Assembly: GCA_039177505.1 (NCBI GenBank)
Contig: JBCDFR010000015.1
Coordinates: 1-64,000 of the forward strand
From: JABSQH01 sp039177505
GTDB taxonomy: Bacteria; Actinomycetota; Acidimicrobiia; Acidimicrobiales; Ilumatobacteraceae
Reading direction: 5' to 3'
DNA: 64,000 nt
Positions 61,481-64,000 of the stretch are shown here, in pieces. The translations under genes were made by a program, and so were the position numbers. The notes below the pieces were generated by a model. It saw nothing but the letters and a program-made list of their open reading frames with translations. It made no database searches and was not told the DNA's origin. The stretch's first letter is position 1. The number at the start of each line of letters is the position of its first letter.

Positions 61481-62470
61481 ATGGAGAAGGTCACCACAAA
61501 GAGGCTCGCGCTGTACTCCGGGCGCACCCACCCCGAGTTGGCCGAGGAGGTGGCATCCCACCTCAACCTCGAAGTCGGTCACGACAACCTCGTGCAGTTC
61601 GCCAACGGCGAAATGCGTTGTCGGTTCGGCGAGTCGATCCGCGGCTCCGACGTGTTCATCATGCAAAGCCATTACGGCCTCGATCACATGTCGATCAACG
61701 ACTCGATCATGGAGCACCTGATCATGATCGACGCTGCATACCGGGCGTCGGCCAAGCGGATCACTGCGGTGTGCCCGTTCTACGGCTACGCCCGCCAGGA
61801 CCGCAAGAGCGAGGGCCGCGAGCCGATCACCGCCCGGCTCGTCGCCGACATGTTCCTCGCGGCCGGCGCCAAGCGGATGATCTCGATCGACCTTCACTCG
61901 GGCCAGATCCAGGGCTTTTTTGAGGGCCCGGTCGATCATCTCACCGCGATGCCGGTGCTCGAGGACTACATCCGTGCGCATGCCACCGAACCGGTGATCG
62001 TGTCGCCCGACGCAGGCCGCATCAAGGTTGCCCAGCGGATGGCTCAGCACCTCGACGACTGCGGGGCCGACCTGGCGTTCATCTACAAACGTCGTCCGAA
62101 GGGCACCGCCAACGTTGCGGAGGCGGCCGAGGTTCTCGGCGACGTCGCAGGGCGCACGTGTGTGCTCACCGACGACATGATCGACACCGCCGGGACCATC
62201 TGCGCGGCCGCCGATCTGCTGATCGAGCGCGGGGCCAAAGAGGTGTGGGCGATGGCCACCCACGGCGTGCTGTCGGGGCCGGCGATCGACCGGCTGAAGA
62301 ACAGCCCGCTGACGCGCATCGTGTTGACCAACACGTTGCCGCTGCCGTCCGAGAAGCAGATCGACAAGATCGAAGTCCTGTCGATCGCGCCGCTCATCGC
62401 CGAAGCACTCGGCGCGGTGTTCGACGACACCAGCGTCAGCGACATCTTCGACGGCGAAAACCTCGCCTGA
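61481..62470 (+). CDS. prs: Ribose-phosphate pyrophosphokinase (PRPP synthetase)
   Basis: A 329-residue enzyme that makes PRPP for nucleotide, histidine and tryptophan synthesis. FANGEMRCRFGESIRGSDVF is an N-terminal signature, VCPFYGYARQDRKSEGREPI the flexible ATP loop, ISIDLHSGQIQGFF the PRPP synthetase signature, and VLTDDMIDTAGTICAAADLL the PRPP-binding loop. A strong GGAGGA lies about nine bases before the ATG. Co-directional with glmU 73 bp away, a common gene order. A repeat pair starts 10 bp after its stop. Confidence 0.95.
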   Translation: MEKVTTKRLALYSGRTHPELAEEVASHLNLEVGHDNLVQFANGEMRCRFGESIRGSDVFIMQSHYGLDHMSINDSIMEHLIMIDAAYRASAKRITAVCPFYGYARQDRKSEGREPITARLVADMFLAAGAKRMISIDLHSGQIQGFFEGPVDHLTAMPVLEDYIRAHATEPVIVSPDAGRIKVAQRMAQHLDDCGADLAFIYKRRPKGTANVAEAAEVLGDVAGRTCVLTDDMIDTAGTICAAADLLIERGAKEVWAMATHGVLSGPAIDRLKNSPLTRIVLTNTLPLPSEKQIDKIEVLSIAPLIAEALGAVFDDTSVSDIFDGENLA

Positions 62471-62480
62471 CGCACCCCCG

Positions 62481-62610
62481 TCTCCCCGAAATACCGGGGA
62501 TTCCATGCGAAATCCGCACGTTGTCGCGAACAGAACCGCGGGGCCGCCACGGGCTCTCCGAAATTCCGGGGATTCCGTGCGATATCCGCATGTCCTCGCG
62601 AACAGAACGG
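62481..62610 (-). repeat. Paired 72-bp palindromic repeat, locus B
   Basis: Two copies in minus orientation with a 72-bp period (62481-62537 and 62554-62610 cores). Read on the minus strand each gives GGTTCTGTTCGCG, then CGTGCGGATTTCGCATG or CATGCGGATATCGCACG, then GGAATCCCCGG. One arm base differs in each copy from the consensus CGTGCG/CGCACG. They begin directly after the prs stop and face locus C across the DUF559 gene. Confidence 0.88.
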
Positions 62611-62649
62611 TGGGTTCCGTTGGCGCTCCGATCGCGCCCATGTCAGGGC

Positions 62650-63588
62650 ATGAAGCTCGCCCCGGTAATGGAACTGTGCGCATCACAACACGGCGTCGCG
62701 GCGCGTTGGCAGATCAACCAATTGGGGATCTCGGACGATTCGATTCGGCGCGCCTGTCGACAACGGTCACTGGTGCGTGTTACGAGGTTGACCTATCGCA
62801 CCGGCGGCCAGGCCGAGCACTTCAAAATGCGCTGCAAGGCGGTCGAGCTCGAACTCGGGCGTCGCGGACTGCTGATCGGACCGACCGCCGCACGGCTCTA
62901 CGGCATGCGGGCCATGCCCGACACGCCGATCCATGTGATGATTCCCAACCGGCGACGCATCACCAACCCACCCTGGCTGGTTGCGCACTTCAGCAGCTGG
63001 TTCGACTACGGGCGCGACGCTGTCGTGCACGACGGCATCGCCCGTGCCGGTGCAATGCGCACGCTCTACAGCCTGGCGGCGGTGTTCAATCGTCACCGAT
63101 TCGAGCGCGCGGCTGAAGATGCCTGGCACCTCGGGCTGATCACGCCCGACGAGGCACGGGCGTACCTCGAGGCGCATCGCTGTCGCGGCAAGGACGGAGT
63201 GGCCCGTTTCGAGCAGTGGCTCGACGGCGTCGACTCGCGTACGCGGCCGACGCAGAGCAACCTCGAGCGGCGAATGATCGAAGCGGTCACCGCGCTGGCG
63301 CTCCCAGATCCGGCACGCCAATACCCACTGCGGCTTGCGTCAGGGGACGTAGCACACCTCGACATCGCGTGGCCCGAGGTGCGACTTGCGGTCGAGCCGG
63401 GCCACTCGTGGTGGCATGGAGGCGACGCCGGCCAGCGGCGCGATCAGGCACGCGATCGGGCGTGCAACGAACTTGGCTGGATGGTGTTGCGGTTCGACGA
63501 GACGGCGAGCGACGACATCTACGCTGCGGCCCGCCAGGTCCGCCAGGTGTTCCTCCGTCGGCGAGCCGAACTCGACACCGCGAGCTGA
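62650..63588 (+). CDS. AbiEi-like N-terminal / DUF559 (VSR-like nuclease) protein
   Basis: A 312-residue protein. The first 80 residues (GVAARWQINQLGISDDSIRR) form a winged helix like the AbiEi antitoxin N-terminus, followed by RLYGMRAMPDTPIHVMI. The C-terminal part, starting near residue 215 with SNLERRMIEAV, has HLDIAWPEVRLAVEPGHSWW and RDRACNELGWMVLRFDE, the DUF559 PD-(D/E)XK-like pattern. Such proteins are frequent in Actinobacteria and scattered by transfer; no role is established. No partner toxin gene is adjacent. It is bracketed by repeat pairs in opposite orientation. Confidence 0.8.
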   Translation: MKLAPVMELCASQHGVAARWQINQLGISDDSIRRACRQRSLVRVTRLTYRTGGQAEHFKMRCKAVELELGRRGLLIGPTAARLYGMRAMPDTPIHVMIPNRRRITNPPWLVAHFSSWFDYGRDAVVHDGIARAGAMRTLYSLAAVFNRHRFERAAEDAWHLGLITPDEARAYLEAHRCRGKDGVARFEQWLDGVDSRTRPTQSNLERRMIEAVTALALPDPARQYPLRLASGDVAHLDIAWPEVRLAVEPGHSWWHGGDAGQRRDQARDRACNELGWMVLRFDETASDDIYAAARQVRQVFLRRRAELDTAS

Positions 63589-63596
63589 CGCCGCTG

Positions 63597-63724
63597 CGGT
63601 TCTATTCGCGGCGGCGTGCGAATGTCGCACGAAATCCCCGGGATATCTGAGAGTTCATTGGCAGTACTGCGGTTCTGTTCGCAAGGACGTGCGGATTTCG
63701 CACGAAATCCCCGGTTTTTCTGAG
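63597..63724 (+). repeat. Paired 73-bp palindromic repeat, locus C
   Basis: Two plus-orientation copies with a 73-bp period: 63597-63651 and 63670-63724. Copy two is closest to the family consensus: CGGTTCTGTTCGCAAGGACG, then CGTGCGGATTTCGCACG (6-bp arms), AAATCCCCGG and TTTTTCTGAG. The TTTTTC after a GC-rich stem makes this copy a possible intrinsic terminator. It starts 8 bp after the DUF559 stop. The 100 bp after it, up to rplY, hold its presumed promoter. Confidence 0.9.
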
Positions 63725-63824
63725 GTGTGGGAGCACGTAGGGGGGAGTGAGTGGCGGCGGTAGCGTGGTGGGCTGCTTCGCAAGGGCTGGCCTTGCACCC
63801 CAGAGATCACTGAGAGTCGCATCA

Positions 63825-64000
63825 ATGTCTGAGACCGTGCTCATCGCTCACCCAGGACGCACCACCGGGAGCTCCACATCGCGCCGTCTGCGCCGTGAGG
63901 GCCGCATCCCCGCCGTGGTGTACGGCCACGGCATGGATCCGCTGTCGGTCGACGTCGACCGCCGCGAGCTGCGAGCCGCATTGTCTGGCGCGGCGGGCTT
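63825..64000 (+). CDS. rplY: Ribosomal protein bL25 (CTC type), 5' part only
   Basis: The first 58 residues of a gene cut by the window end. MSETVLIAHPGRTTGSSTSR, then RLRREGRIPAVVYGHGMDPL and VDVDRRELRAALS match the N-terminal 5S-rRNA-binding domain of L25/CTC. Whether the C-terminal CTC extension is present cannot be seen. The order prs then rplY is normal for Actinobacteria. Confidence 0.88.
   Translation, partial: MSETVLIAHPGRTTGSSTSRRLRREGRIPAVVYGHGMDPLSVDVDRRELRAALSGAAG

Noticed and set aside
62505..63116. A protein starting in the repeat pair and running into the DUF559 gene in another frame
   Set aside because: It has no family motif and is explained as translation of repeats plus a shadow of the DUF559 gene.

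Overview
This window is chromosomal DNA from a high-GC bacterium, most likely an actinobacterium close to the Acidimicrobiia (Ilumatobacter-like). The reasons are the strongly GC-biased third codon positions, frequent GTG starts, many 4-bp GTGA/ATGA/TTGA stop-start overlaps, two miniature ribosomal proteins typical of Actinobacteria (bS22-like and bL37-like), and the housekeeping series metG-tatD-rsmA-ispE-tRNA-Gln-glmU-prs-rplY. The taxon is an inference; no rRNA is present.

About 1-33.6 kb is a large surface-glycan locus. From 1 to 20.3 kb, genes switch strand repeatedly. They encode about thirteen glycosyltransferases (GT2, GT4, GT11), two sulfotransferase-like proteins, a SAM methyltransferase, a fused ABC exporter suited to glycolipid flipping, a GT4-GNAT fusion, a polysaccharide deacetylase and a UDP-sugar epimerase. 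From 19.4 to 22.5 kb, four genes joined by 4-bp overlaps encode the epimerase, a PqqD-like protein, an HprK-like P-loop kinase and a PF14907-type nucleotidyltransferase. Next come a small exported protein with a twin-arginine-like signal, a GT4 enzyme, a DUF4012 membrane protein, and a second PqqD-like/kinase-like pair whose kinase has lost the P-loop. The minus-strand operon at 27.8-32.9 kb (NeuD/PglD acetyltransferase, nucleotide-sugar dehydrogenase, membrane 4,6-dehydratase, DegT aminotransferase), with a divergent PglC-type phosphoglycosyl transferase, is a complete set for making a bacillosamine-like amino sugar and loading it on polyprenyl phosphate. No polymerase, ligase or oligosaccharyltransferase is seen.

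From 33.6 to 49.8 kb are regulatory and envelope genes: a coupled histidine kinase/response regulator/small secreted protein operon, a solute-binding lipoprotein, a small HTH protein, a repeat-rich non-coding stretch, an anchored protein, and a 1077-residue LPTTG adhesin with VaFE-like repeats. VOC, bL37, PHP, lipoprotein, ychF and secreted-protein genes follow.

From 49.9 kb to the end is mostly housekeeping: a FetAB-like ABC pair, DUF192, rsmI, a HAD phosphatase, two DUF202 proteins, a thioesterase, metG, tatD, rsmA, ispE, bS22, tRNA-Gln(UUG), a glmU lacking its acetyltransferase end, prs, a DUF559 protein and the start of rplY. A family of about 72-bp tandem-paired palindromic repeats occurs at three gene ends (44.9, 62.5 and 63.6 kb); two of the pairs face each other around the DUF559 gene.
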